From Clostridiales bacterium (lineage in GTDB: Bacteria; Bacillota_A; Clostridia; Christensenellales; Aristaeellaceae), in the NCBI GenBank assembly GCA_024684665.1, contig JAIKWN010000116.1:1-34620 (forward strand): 34,620 nucleotides of DNA, read 5' to 3'. Positions 5,537 through 13,811 of the stretch are shown here, piece after piece. The stretch's first letter is position 1; each line of letters begins with the position of its first letter. The notes under the pieces are model-generated. The model had not been told where the DNA came from, made no database searches, and was given only the letters and a program-made list of their open reading frames with translations. Position numbers and translations under genes: made by a program.

Positions 5537-7717
5537 TTATTCCGCTTTCATGGAATCGATGACACTCCCAGCGGCGATGTAACCGCTGGTAACCGCCCAG
5601 CCCTGCGTGAGGGCGTTGGTATGCGCGGTCTGATAGTACAGCGGGCCCCAGACGGAGCCGGCATCATAACCGCCCATGTACAGCCCCTCAATGGGCCTGT
5701 AATCCACGTTCAGCGCCTGCATGCTGGAGTTCACGGCAACGCCGTTCAGCGTTCCGTCCATGGCCGGATAGATGCGCACGGCGTAGAATGGACCTTCATC
5801 CATCGGGAAGAGCATTTCCGGACGCTTGCCGAACTGCTCATCCACACCGCTTGCGATGTATCCCTTATAGGAATCACAGGTCTTTTTCCAGACGGCGGGA
5901 TCAAAGCCGATCGCGGCGCCAAGGTCTTCCAGCGTATCCGCTTTCCAGCCCTCGCCAGCGTCGATAGCGTTCTGCATCTCTGTTTTGATCGTGTAGTAGG
6001 GAACGCAGGCCCGGGCGCGGTAGTTGATGCAGTCCGCGCGGACTTCCTCGCTAAGGAGGCCGCCGGCGCCTTCCGCCTCGAGCTTGTCCAGATCGTTCTG
6101 GCTGAACACGGCATAGGCGAATCCGACTGCTCCCAACGCGGAAGTGCCCTTCGCCAGCGGATCCACAGCGCCCATTTCTTCGTTATAGAAACGGTTGCCT
6201 TCCGGATCCACCTGCAGGACGCCCACGTAGTTGATGAACTTCATATAGCCTGCATAGAAGTCTACATTGATGTTGGAGCAGAACTCGGCAAAATGCGGGC
6301 TCATCTGGATGTTCAGACCAGCGCCGGCGTCCAGCGCCATCCGGAGGCCGTCGCCGGTATTCGTAGAGAGTCCGTAGAGATAGAAGTTCGCAGAATGGAG
6401 ATACTGCTTCAGCATCTCTTTGTTGCCGGCATATCCGCCGGTCGCGAGCAGCACGTTCTTCGCGTGCACGATGACCTCGGTGCCATCCTGCTTTTTCGCT
6501 TTGACGCCGGCGACTTTGTCCCCGTCCATGATGAGCTCATAGGCGGTGGTTTCCAGCATCAGCTTCGCGCCCTCCGGGATGATGAAATCCTTGTAGAGGA
6601 CGTTGTACTTGTCGGTGCCCTTGCCGGTATCCATGCCGTTCTTGGCCGGAGCCATACGGGTGAATCCGGGATTCGTGGTCTTTTTCCAGTGCTCTGCGAG
6701 GTTGTCCGCCGCGGGGCCGTTGTTCTGGAGATACGCCATGACCACGCTTGCGCTAGCCTTGTACTGGGCATATTCCATCATCTCGTTGAAGACTTCCTCG
6801 AGGGGCGTCGGCTCCTGCCCGGACTGCTCCTGCAGGGTCTTTGAACCCCAGGTCAGCATGCCTGTCGAAACGACGGACTCGCCGCCGACCTTGCCGGTCT
6901 TTTCGATCACGATGACGTCGAGCCCCGCCTCCACCGCGCGGAGCGCTGCAGACGAACCCGCGCCGCCCGCGCCGACGATCGCGAAATCGCAGGTGTACTC
7001 TTCCGTCGCATTGACCTTCGGCGTGGGTTTGTTGAAGCCCGCGAGATTCGCGCCTGCCTCGGTCAGGGCCTGAGTCACGCCGGAAAGAACCGCCTGGCTG
7101 GTCATGGTAGCGCCGGTCACGACGTCCACCGCAATGGACTGCTGCGCCACGATAGCGGCGGGAACACGCTCCATAACGGGCTCGATAAAGCCCTCGTTGT
7201 CGCTGGTCTCCAGCACTTCCACAGACAGGATGGAGGTTTCATCGACAGTCACAGCCACTTTGGTGGGCGTGATGATGGCGGGGCTTCCGAAGCGCTCGCC
7301 CTCGATGGTGCCTTCCTTCCATTTGCCGAACGCCTCACCGTAGTAGGTGCCCGGCTTCATGTTCTGTGTGATTTCTACCTCTTTTGCGATCAGCTCAACG
7401 CCAAGCTCTGCAAGAGCCTCTTTTGCCGCCGAGAGAATCGCCGAACTGGTGACCGTTGCGCCAGCCACGCCGTCTACATCGATCGAGTTTTCGGCGAGCA
7501 TGGTATCGTCCATCAGTTCCACCGCGCGGGAGCCGACACCGGGGGTCTCGTTTGCGCCCTCAATGGCTACCCCGGTCAACACGCCGTCTTCCACCGTCAG
7601 GGTGACGGTAACGTCACCGCCGAAACCCTTCGACGTTACCGTCGCGGTTTCCGCAGATGCCATGCCCGCAAGCAGGCAGAGCGAGAGCAGAAGGGAAATC
7701 CAGATGCTTCTTTTCAT
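5537..7717 (-). CDS. Secreted FMN/FAD flavin reductase, fumarate reductase-like
   Basis: A 726-residue exported flavoprotein. Residues 1-22 are a Sec signal peptide ending ASA, with no lipobox. Two FMN-binding domains follow (about 30-110 and 125-228), each with an ApbE flavinylation motif D-x3-G-A-T-x-T (D82..T90 and D198..T206), so two covalently bound FMNs are expected. From about 243 comes an FAD-binding-2 domain of the fumarate reductase/urocanate reductase type (GAGGAGSS 249-256; LATGGYAGN 424-432). This layout matches extracytoplasmic flavinylated reductases that use an external electron acceptor in anaerobic respiration. Residues needed for C4-dicarboxylate reduction are replaced: the region after RFYNE (509-513) lacks the proton-donor Arg, and the usual HTMGG and GANRLGG segments read PAMDGTLNG and YYQTAHTNA. 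The substrate is therefore unknown. Start at 7717 is set by GGAGG and the signal peptide. Confidence 0.88.
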   Translation of the reverse strand: MKRSIWISLLLSLCLLAGMASAETATVTSKGFGGDVTVTLTVEDGVLTGVAIEGANETPGVGSRAVELMDDTMLAENSIDVDGVAGATVTSSAILSAAKEALAELGVELIAKEVEITQNMKPGTYYGEAFGKWKEGTIEGERFGSPAIITPTKVAVTVDETSILSVEVLETSDNEGFIEPVMERVPAAIVAQQSIAVDVVTGATMTSQAVLSGVTQALTEAGANLAGFNKPTPKVNATEEYTCDFAIVGAGGAGSSAALRAVEAGLDVIVIEKTGKVGGESVVSTGMLTWGSKTLQEQSGQEPTPLEEVFNEMMEYAQYKASASVVMAYLQNNGPAADNLAEHWKKTTNPGFTRMAPAKNGMDTGKGTDKYNVLYKDFIIPEGAKLMLETTAYELIMDGDKVAGVKAKKQDGTEVIVHAKNVLLATGGYAGNKEMLKQYLHSANFYLYGLSTNTGDGLRMALDAGAGLNIQMSPHFAEFCSNINVDFYAGYMKFINYVGVLQVDPEGNRFYNEEMGAVDPLAKGTSALGAVGFAYAVFSQNDLDKLEAEGAGGLLSEEVRADCINYRARACVPYYTIKTEMQNAIDAGEGWKADTLEDLGAAIGFDPAVWKKTCDSYKGYIASGVDEQFGKRPEMLFPMDEGPFYAVRIYPAMDGTLNGVAVNSSMQALNVDYRPIEGLYMGGYDAGSVWGPLYYQTAHTNALTQGWAVTSGYIAAGSVIDSMKAE

Positions 7718-7785
7718 ATCCGTTTCCTCCTTTTCCATCCATCTTCCATTCATTACAGGGATCCATCAGCCCTGCATCCACAGAA

Positions 7786-7815
7786 ATAATAACATATGAG
7801 CAACGTCGGACACAA
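7786..7815 (-). promoter_or_regulatory. Candidate promoter of the flavin reductase gene
   Basis: On the minus strand TTGTGT (7815-7810), an 18-base spacer and TATTAT (7791-7786) lie about 70 bases before the start codon. Moderate match to consensus. Confidence 0.4.
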
Positions 7816-7828
7816 GATTTGTTTTGAT

Positions 7829-8125
7829 TCATCCGTATCCACGCACTTCAAAGCGCCGGTCATAAGGAACCGGGGATATGTTTTCGATTTCCATGCGTTC
7901 GATGTGAATGTGCGCCTGCGATTTCAGTTTCAGTATGAACTTCCGGATTTGGGAAGCCGGACCCTGAACCTCGAGTTCAACACGCCCGTCCGGCAGATTA
8001 TCGACCCAGCCCGTAAGGTACAGTTCCTTTGCGAGGTAAAAAGCTGTATACCGGAAGCCGATGTGCTGTACCCGTCCGGAAAAAAAGATCTTCCAGCGTA
8101 CCGTTTCAGTAGACACGCCGTTCAT
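7829..8125 (-). CDS. acyP: Acylphosphatase
   Basis: A 98-residue cytoplasmic enzyme that hydrolyses acyl phosphates such as acetyl or carbamoyl phosphate. The signature SGRVQHIGFRYTAFYLAKEL holds the active-site Arg of the phosphate-binding loop (GxVQxVGFR in the family), and LTGWVDNLPDGRVELEVQG supplies the catalytic Asn (WVxNxxDG). The start at 8125 is chosen because it gives the normal family length (about 90) and overlaps the preceding GNAT stop as ATGA (8125-8122), with GAAGGGAAG upstream, which implies translational coupling. It is the second gene of a two-gene minus-strand unit. Confidence 0.9.
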   Translation of the reverse strand: MNGVSTETVRWKIFFSGRVQHIGFRYTAFYLAKELYLTGWVDNLPDGRVELEVQGPASQIRKFILKLKSQAHIHIERMEIENISPVPYDRRFEVRGYG

Positions 8126-8652
8126 TCTTCCCTTCTGTCCTTCCGAAGGATGCGGCGGATCATTCCGCCGTACTTTACTTTTGTCGCAACCGCGCGGTAG
8201 CCAATCCGCTCCGCGCTCTTCAGGCTGGCCGGGTTGCCCGGCGAGATGGTACAGAGCATATGCGTATAAGGCGTGCCTTTCAGGCATTCTTCAGCAAAGA
8301 GCAGCATCCTCTGTTCCAGCCGGTGTCCCCGGTGCTCCGGCAACACGGCCGAGGTATCCATGTGAATGACCCGCGGAAGCTCTTCCTCCGGCAGTCTTAT
8401 ATCGTAGCCAAGATTATGTTCTTCTTCATCCGGTTCAACGACGATCAGGATCCCGGCTGCGTTTCCCTTTTCATCCCTTGCCAAGACGCCGAATCCCGGT
8501 GCGCGCATATGCCGCTCATACCAGTCCGGCCCCATGGTCTGCACTGAAAATGTGTTTTTATCCTCCACGCCTTCCCAGACGGAGCGCACCAGTTTATAAA
8601 AGAGATCTGCCGTACTCTCGTCTGTTTTTTCCAGCGTATATCCGTCTTCCAT
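8122..8652 (-). CDS. GNAT family N-acetyltransferase
   Basis: A 176-residue cytoplasmic acetyl-CoA-dependent acetyltransferase. The central strand-loop-helix MDTSAVLPEHRGHRLEQRML (about 98-117) is the acetyl-CoA pyrophosphate-binding motif A (Q/R-x-x-G-x-G/A, here HRGHRL), and NPASLKSAERIGYRAVAT near residue 145-160 is the typical motif B. The natural acceptor is not evident. It is the first gene of a minus-strand pair with acylphosphatase, overlapping it by four bases. An AGGGAG-like binding site precedes the ATG. Divergent from the PLP enzyme gene; the 155 bases between them are T-rich and hold no promoter I can call with confidence. Confidence 0.85.
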   Translation of the reverse strand: MEDGYTLEKTDESTADLFYKLVRSVWEGVEDKNTFSVQTMGPDWYERHMRAPGFGVLARDEKGNAAGILIVVEPDEEEHNLGYDIRLPEEELPRVIHMDTSAVLPEHRGHRLEQRMLLFAEECLKGTPYTHMLCTISPGNPASLKSAERIGYRAVATKVKYGGMIRRILRKDRREE

Positions 8653-8807
8653 GCTTTACTCCCTTTCCGTTTTCCGTTTTTTATGATTTTAACATGCCAG
8701 CGCGCTTTCCGCATCCTTTTTTTCGTAAGCAGGATTTTTTTCTTTTACGTCGAACTACCAGATTGGATTTGATCCTGATATTATTCTTAAAAAACGAGGT
8801 GCCAGGT

Positions 8808-9752
8808 ATGACGGGATTGAACTGTTTTCCGAAAGTGCCGCTTGGCATTTTCCCGACGCCTGTTCAAAAACTGGAGAACATCAGTGCAAAACTGCATACG
8901 AACGTTTATATCAAACGGGACGACCTGACCGGCCTGGGCCTCGGCGGCAACAAGATCAGGAAACTTGAATACCTCCTCGCGGACGCAAAAGAAAAAGGCG
9001 CGGAGGTCGTCTTTACCACGGGCGGCGCGCAGTCCAACCACGCCATGCTAACCGCGGCGGCGGCCGGAAAGCTCGGCATGAAACCCATTCTCATCCTAAA
9101 GAAGCGGGGCGTGACGGAGCGGCAGGGTAACCAACTTCTGGAATACCTGATGGGTACGGAAGTTATCTTCATGGATACGGATGCGTATTCGGATATCTAC
9201 AAAGAAATGGACAGGATCGGAAGACAGCTCGGCGTTCCGTATTACAAGATCCCCTGCGGTGGATCCAACGCGCTCGGCTCTCTTGGCTATGTGGACTGCG
9301 CCAAAGAGATTCAGGAACAGGGCCTGCATTTTGACTACATCGTCTGCGCCGAAGGCAGCGGCGGAACGATGGCCGGCATGGCGCTTGGGACAAAGCTGTT
9401 TCTGCCGGGAACAAAGGTCTATGGCATGATGGTCGATACCGATCCGTTCGATCGGATCACGCCCGCGCTTATGCGGGAATCCGCGGAGCTTCTCGGTGCG
9501 GACGTCGAGATATCCGCGGAGGATTATCATCTTATGGATCTTTGCGGTCCGGGCTATGCCATTCCTTCCCCGGAGGGGAACGAAGCCATCTCTCTGATGG
9601 CCAGGGAAGAAGGTCTGTTTCTGGACCCTGTCTATACCGGAAAAGCTTTTGCCGGGCTCATGAAGATGGCGCATGAAGGAGTTTTCCGAGAAACGGACCG
9701 AGTCCTGTTCCTCCATACGGGCGGTGCCGGCGGGCTGTTTGCCGTGCTATGA
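8808..9752 (+). CDS. D-cysteine desulfhydrase/ACC deaminase family PLP enzyme
   Basis: A 314-residue fold-type II pyridoxal-phosphate enzyme. K49 in GLGGNKIRKLEYL is the Schiff-base lysine; GGAQSNHAML (about 76-85) holds the serine that contacts substrate, and EGSGGTMAGMALG is the PLP phosphate loop. Near the C terminus the sequence is DPVYTGKAFAGL and FLHTGGAGGLF, as in D-cysteine desulfhydrases; the Glu that true 1-aminocyclopropane-1-carboxylate deaminases carry after the Tyr is Thr here. The expected reaction is D-cysteine to pyruvate, sulfide and ammonia, giving D-cysteine resistance or sulfur supply. The start at 8808 follows GAGGTG and gives the family length; upstream in-frame starts would add an unrelated extension. 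It ends before two hairpins. Confidence 0.85.
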   Translation: MTGLNCFPKVPLGIFPTPVQKLENISAKLHTNVYIKRDDLTGLGLGGNKIRKLEYLLADAKEKGAEVVFTTGGAQSNHAMLTAAAAGKLGMKPILILKKRGVTERQGNQLLEYLMGTEVIFMDTDAYSDIYKEMDRIGRQLGVPYYKIPCGGSNALGSLGYVDCAKEIQEQGLHFDYIVCAEGSGGTMAGMALGTKLFLPGTKVYGMMVDTDPFDRITPALMRESAELLGADVEISAEDYHLMDLCGPGYAIPSPEGNEAISLMAREEGLFLDPVYTGKAFAGLMKMAHEGVFRETDRVLFLHTGGAGGLFAVL

Positions 9753-9762
9753 CCGTATAAAC

Positions 9763-9781
9763 AACCGGGAAGCCGGTTTCA
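9763..9781 (+). terminator. Short hairpin after the PLP enzyme gene
   Basis: AACCGG (9763-9768) and CCGGTT (9773-9778) pair around a GAAG tetraloop, followed by TTC. A weak first terminator, backed by the hairpin at 9816. Confidence 0.4.
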
Positions 9782-9815
9782 CGGATGGACCCGTTCAATC
9801 AATATATGCAAAAAG

Positions 9816-9843
9816 ACGACCGCCCGGATGGAGCGGTTGTTTA
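9816..9843 (+). terminator. Intrinsic terminator
   Basis: ACGACCGC (9816-9823) pairs with GCGGTTGT (9833-9840), with one G-U pair, preceded by an A run and followed by TTAATAT. It ends transcription from the PLP enzyme gene. Confidence 0.5.
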
Positions 9844-9903
9844 ATATAACCGTATCATATTGTTACTAATATATCAATAAAAGAAAAGAGTGATGGCAAA
9901 TCA

Positions 9904-9932
9904 TTGCAACCTTTTCCGTTCTCGGGTATAAT
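9904..9932 (+). promoter_or_regulatory. Sigma-A-type promoter of the 9978-13691 gene group
   Basis: TTGCAA (9904-9909), a 17-base spacer and a perfect TATAAT (9927-9932), 45 bases before the first start codon. Confidence 0.75.
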
Positions 9933-9977
9933 TTTATCAGGATTCCAGAACACGATTAACGTTTTGCAGGAGCAAGC

Positions 9978-11504
9978 ATGCAGAAATCTTCTTCCCTTCC
10001 GAAAACCCTTCTGCTTCTCGGCATGGCCTTCGTGCTGCCCACGTATCTTTTTACCGTGGGCAATGTTCTTCTGTGCCCCTGGCCGCTGTATGCCCGCAGC
10101 CGGGCGCTTCTTCTCGCTCTGACGCCCTGCTGCTTCCTGCTGCTCCTCGCGCTGAACCGTCTTTCCGGCCCGCTTTCCCGCCTGCTGGAACGGAGGGAAA
10201 AAACGGTCCTCATTCTCTTTGCCGCCGTGTTCTTCTTCATTCAGTTTTTTCTCGCCCTTTCGCTTCGCCACATTCCGATCACTGACCCGGAACAGTGCGT
10301 GACCGCCGCGGAAAAACTCGCGGATACGGGCCGGTTTGCGGACTCGGAGCGCTCCTATATCTACTTTTCCCGCTATCCCTTCAATCTCGGTTATGTCTAT
10401 TTTCTTTCCTTCCTGTACCGGTTCTTTTCCTTCTTCGGGCTTGCAGACCGGTACGCGCAGACTGCGCTTGCCGCATGCCTGCTATTTTCCTGCGGTGCCG
10501 TTTCCTGCGCCCGCCTCATACGAAGGCTGTCCGGCCCGCGGGCAGAAGCACACCTCCTCTTTCTGATTCTCCTGACCCTCCCTTTCTGGACAGCGGCGGC
10601 GGAGGGATATACGGACGTCTTCGCGGTTTCCTTTGCACCGATGATCCTGCTCTCCTTCCTGCGCTCAAGGGAGGAAAAGACCCGGAAAGGGCGCGTCTTT
10701 TTTGCGACCATCTTTGCGCTGTTTTCCTTTTTCGGCATGCAGATGCGCATCACGGTGCTCATTGTCTCCATCGCCTGCCTGCTTCAGGCCCTCTTCGAAG
10801 GGCATATACGGAGTTTCTTTCTCTTGCTGGCCTGCCTGTTTGCTGTATGCCTGCCCGGGCACGTCCTTGTAGAGCAGGAAAATGCCAGGCATCTCGGTGC
10901 GGAGAATCTGCGGCAACACCGCCTCTCTGTCTGGCATTATCTCGCCATGGGCCTGCCCGTACATGAGGATGAGGGATACGGACAATACGGTTACGGGGGA
11001 TGGCTGATCTTTTCCACTTCTTTTGAAGATCCGCAGGAACGCAACGCCGCCCTGAAAAGCGAAATCAAGGACCGCGTGTATTCTCTCCGCTATCCATCCC
11101 GCCTTCTCAATATGCTCTCCCGGAAAAATCTCTCCACCTTTGGGGACGGTAGCTTTCAGCTGAACGAACTGATCGAGGGGGATGCGCACGAGCCGGACAA
11201 TCCGGTAAAACAGGTCTTATTCTACCGCGGTCGGCTGCGCTTCGCTTATCAGCACATCTGCACCGCCCTCTTTCTTTCCCAGATGCTCCTTGCCTGTCTG
11301 TCCTGCCTCATGGCACTGAAAAACAGGGAAACTGCCGGAGCGTCGCTGTTTTTGACCCTCGTTGGCGCATTCCTGTATCTCTCCTGTTGGGAGACGAGGG
11401 CGCGCTATTTCTTCATGTTTCAGTTCGTTCTGCTGGCGGCTGGGGCTCTGTACTTTGCACCCGGCTGCTCCGGCGTACGGCAAACGACCAGAAAGGAAGG
11501 CTGA
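9978..11504 (+). CDS. Polytopic membrane protein, GT-C glycosyltransferase-like
   Basis: A 508-residue protein with roughly ten membrane segments. After the third segment a long loop begins with PITDPEQCVTAAEKLADTG, where the acidic residue after the first segments and the following aromatic-rich stretch (YSRYPFNLGYVYFLSFLYRF-like) resemble GT-C enzymes of the GT39/PMT_2 or ArnT type, which use polyprenyl-phosphate sugars outside the membrane. A large soluble loop at about 310-415 lies between membrane bundles. Start: AGGAGC ten bases before the ATG. It is the first gene after a strong promoter and lies three bases before the thioredoxin-reductase-like gene. The glycosyltransferase call is by architecture only; a flippase-like or unknown membrane protein cannot be excluded. 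Confidence 0.65.
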   Translation: MQKSSSLPKTLLLLGMAFVLPTYLFTVGNVLLCPWPLYARSRALLLALTPCCFLLLLALNRLSGPLSRLLERREKTVLILFAAVFFFIQFFLALSLRHIPITDPEQCVTAAEKLADTGRFADSERSYIYFSRYPFNLGYVYFLSFLYRFFSFFGLADRYAQTALAACLLFSCGAVSCARLIRRLSGPRAEAHLLFLILLTLPFWTAAAEGYTDVFAVSFAPMILLSFLRSREEKTRKGRVFFATIFALFSFFGMQMRITVLIVSIACLLQALFEGHIRSFFLLLACLFAVCLPGHVLVEQENARHLGAENLRQHRLSVWHYLAMGLPVHEDEGYGQYGYGGWLIFSTSFEDPQERNAALKSEIKDRVYSLRYPSRLLNMLSRKNLSTFGDGSFQLNELIEGDAHEPDNPVKQVLFYRGRLRFAYQHICTALFLSQMLLACLSCLMALKNRETAGASLFLTLVGAFLYLSCWETRARYFFMFQFVLLAAGALYFAPGCSGVRQTTRKEG

Positions 11505-11507
11505 TTT

Positions 11508-12335
11508 ATGTACGACATTGCGGCAGTCGGCGCAGGCCCGGCGGGTTACAGCGCGGCTATCAACGCGAGAAAACGGGACAAGAGCGTCGTCGTCCTTGGG
11601 CGTGAGGGTGGCTGGCTTACAAAGGCCCACAGCATCATGAACTATCCCGGCTTTCCGGATATTCCTGGCGCGGAGCTCCTTTCAAGAATGCGGGAACAGG
11701 CGATTTCCATGGGCGTGGAAATTCGGGAAGGCACCGTGCATCAGATTCTTCCCATGGGGGACAGCTTTGCTCTTTCCCTGGGAGGGGACTTTATCGAGGC
11801 GCGCCGCGTCATTCTCTGCACCGGCGCGCGTCAGCCGCGGCTCCTTCCCGGCGAGGCGGAACTTCTCGGACGAGGCGTAAGTTACTGTGGAACCTGCGAC
11901 GGCATGCTGTACCGGGGAAAGCGCGTCGCTGTCCTGGCGGAAGGAGAGGAAGCGCTTTCTGAAGCAAATTTTCTTTCAGGTCTCTGTCAGGAGGTAACCT
12001 GGTTCGGCGCGCCAAAAGAAGATATGGATCCCCGCATCATCATAAATTCTGCAAAGCCGGAAGCCATTCTAGGCGAAAAGAAGGCCACGGGCCTCTGCGC
12101 AGACGGAGAGGAACTCCCCTTTGACGGCATCTTCATCTTCCGGGAGACCACTTCCCTCTCCGCGCTTTTACCCGGCATTGAGACGGACGGCGCCTTTATC
12201 CGCGTAAACCGGAAGATGGAGACCAGCGTGCCCGGCGTATATGCCGCAGGCGACTGCACCGGAAAACCGCTGCAGGTCGCAAAAGCCGCAGGCGAGGGCT
12301 GCATTGCCGCTCTCTCCGCGGCGGAAACGCTGTAA
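11508..12335 (+). CDS. Thioredoxin reductase-like FAD protein lacking the NADPH motif
   Basis: A 275-residue flavoprotein of the low-molecular-weight thioredoxin reductase family. FAD motifs are GAGPAG (8-13) and GVYAAGDC (243-250); the redox-active pair is C127-G-T-C130 (YCGTCDG). The NADPH domain (about 115-235) is shortened, and its nucleotide loop, GGGDSA in NADPH enzymes, reads AEGEEA (144-149). The HRRxxxR phosphate-binding segment is also absent (VTWFGAPKEDMD). Clostridial ferredoxin-dependent flavin thioredoxin reductases show the same kind of loss, so ferredoxin or another donor is more likely than NADPH. It probably reduces a thioredoxin-like partner, none of which is encoded here. 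The ATG follows AAGGAAGG and lies three bases after the upstream stop, so the two genes are co-transcribed. Confidence 0.85.
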   Translation: MYDIAAVGAGPAGYSAAINARKRDKSVVVLGREGGWLTKAHSIMNYPGFPDIPGAELLSRMREQAISMGVEIREGTVHQILPMGDSFALSLGGDFIEARRVILCTGARQPRLLPGEAELLGRGVSYCGTCDGMLYRGKRVAVLAEGEEALSEANFLSGLCQEVTWFGAPKEDMDPRIIINSAKPEAILGEKKATGLCADGEELPFDGIFIFRETTSLSALLPGIETDGAFIRVNRKMETSVPGVYAAGDCTGKPLQVAKAAGEGCIAALSAAETL

Positions 12336-12362
12336 GACCGGATGACGAAAGTAGGATTCGCT

Positions 12363-13691
12363 ATGAAAAGAATTCTTGTCCTTCTAACGATCGCCTGCCT
12401 ATTCGCTTCCGCAGCAGCTGCGTCGGACGCAAAGCTGGTCAATGAAGGCAGACGCGGAGGCGAAGACGCTGCGACAGATTTTCTGGAAATCCGTTCTCCC
12501 CTGGATGGAGCGGTTCTGCAGGGAAGCGCAGACGACACCGTCACCCTCGCTTGGCGCTTTCTGAAGGGACCCGTGCGGTCCGGAACTGTCAAATACGAGG
12601 TGAAAGACGCCGAAACTGGAAGAGTTTATCTTTCCGACAGCAACAACATGCGGGAATACTACTGGAAAGAATGGGGATATTACGACGAGTTTGATTTTTC
12701 CCGTAAGGTCAGCCTATCGAAACTTGGCGGTCCGGGCCAGAGGCTGGTTCTTTCCGTACGCTACAGCAATCAGGAATCCTCCGTCCAGTTTACAACGCGG
12801 AGCGGGGAAGCGGGAAACGCGGTCCCTGCCGTGCAGGCCCCCGCGACCGTCCGTTCCTTAATTCGCGATGCCCGCGGCATTATGGACCGTCTGGAGTGGC
12901 GCAACTGGATCCGCGTCTGGCGGCGCGAAAAAGAAGCACGACGCATCTGGCATTATTCCGTCAATTCCGGTTCTGAGGAAACGATCCGCTATGCGAGCCT
13001 CCTCTCTTTCCAAAGCGGACGGCATGAGGCGGACGCGATAGACGACGCTGAGATTCTCCGGATCATGCATTTCTTCGAGTGCGAACACACCACCAGTGCG
13101 TCCATCCGCTTTTACCACGACCAGCTTCCCGCAAAATGGAAGGATATCGACGTGAAGTTCCAGTCCGTAGCCTCCACTGAGGGACAGCCGGATTTTGACG
13201 CCTGCGGATGGAAATTCTCGGCGGTCGTGACGGAAATGTCCTATGATAGATGGCTGAAGGACGAGGTGCTGCTTTTGGCGCAGGCGCCGTATATCCGGGA
13301 AGCCGGATTCGAGGACAGCCTCGATTATCCGGGCGAACACCGCATCGCCATCCTCATCTCGGACCAGGATACCGTGAAACGCATGACGGCGGAGCTGACC
13401 CGGGCGGGCTACCTCAGCCTGCCGGAATCCGTCCGCGCGAAACTGTTCGACGGCAAAGACTACCCCGGCGGCATCATCCGCGGCGGCGGGGTAGAAGGGC
13501 GAAAATCGGTCACCATCCACGACGACGGGGACGTCATGGTCCGCAACAAGCCCAAGAAAGGCGCACACAAGATCGGGAAAGCGAAGGCGGGCGAGTCCTA
13601 TCCTCTTTTGGAGGATACCGGAAAAGGATGGCTTCTCATCGAACTGCCGGACGGCAAAAAAGGATATATTTCCGATAAATATCTCAAATAA
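12363..13691 (+). CDS. Secreted protein with Ig-like and SH3b domains
   Basis: A 442-residue exported protein of unknown function. Residues 1-21 are a signal peptide (MKRILVLLTIACLFASAAAA). Residues about 38-145 look like a beta-sandwich (EIRSPLDGAVL, then TVTLAWRF and QRLVLSVRYSNQE), the middle 150 residues have no recognised family, and the last 60 (VTIHDDGDVMVRNKPKKG.. to the end YISDKYLK) form a bacterial SH3 domain of the kind that binds peptidoglycan. Together these point to a cell-wall-associated protein. The start at 12363 is preferred to 12342 because the signal peptide begins there and GTAGGA lies upstream. It lies 27 bases after the flavoprotein gene, likely co-transcribed, and immediately left of the DnaA-box region. 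No terminator was seen after it. Confidence 0.75.
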   Translation: MKRILVLLTIACLFASAAAASDAKLVNEGRRGGEDAATDFLEIRSPLDGAVLQGSADDTVTLAWRFLKGPVRSGTVKYEVKDAETGRVYLSDSNNMREYYWKEWGYYDEFDFSRKVSLSKLGGPGQRLVLSVRYSNQESSVQFTTRSGEAGNAVPAVQAPATVRSLIRDARGIMDRLEWRNWIRVWRREKEARRIWHYSVNSGSEETIRYASLLSFQSGRHEADAIDDAEILRIMHFFECEHTTSASIRFYHDQLPAKWKDIDVKFQSVASTEGQPDFDACGWKFSAVVTEMSYDRWLKDEVLLLAQAPYIREAGFEDSLDYPGEHRIAILISDQDTVKRMTAELTRAGYLSLPESVRAKLFDGKDYPGGIIRGGGVEGRKSVTIHDDGDVMVRNKPKKGAHKIGKAKAGESYPLLEDTGKGWLLIELPDGKKGYISDKYLK

Positions 13692-13725
13692 TCCGCAACG
13701 GGGAAGTGAATGAAGGACAGGAATC

Positions 13726-13755
13726 TTGTCTTTCCGTCTCTGCCTATGCTATAAT
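13726..13755 (+). promoter_or_regulatory. Promoter upstream of dnaN, within the origin region
   Basis: TTGTCT (13726-13731), an 18-base spacer and a perfect TATAAT (13750-13755). The transcript would cross the DnaA boxes as a roughly 200-base leader before dnaN, so DnaA binding could repress it. Confidence 0.6.
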
Positions 13756-13811
13756 CTTTGGAATGGGGCGGAAAAAACCGGTTCCGCCGGAGACCGTCTT
13801 TAAACGGAATC

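Noticed and set aside
5519..6844. A 441-codon plus-strand frame across the flavin reductase gene
   Set aside because: It is antisense to a protein with two FMN motifs and an FAD domain, has no ribosome binding site and shows no recognisable family.
5537..7717. Naming the flavin reductase as fumarate or urocanate reductase
   Set aside because: The residues that define those activities are not found at the expected places, so only the family is named.
8653..8807. Promoters in the divergent gap between the GNAT and PLP enzyme genes
   Set aside because: TATTAT at 8779-8784 and TAAAAT on the minus strand look like -10 boxes, but neither has an acceptable -35 at 16-18 bases.
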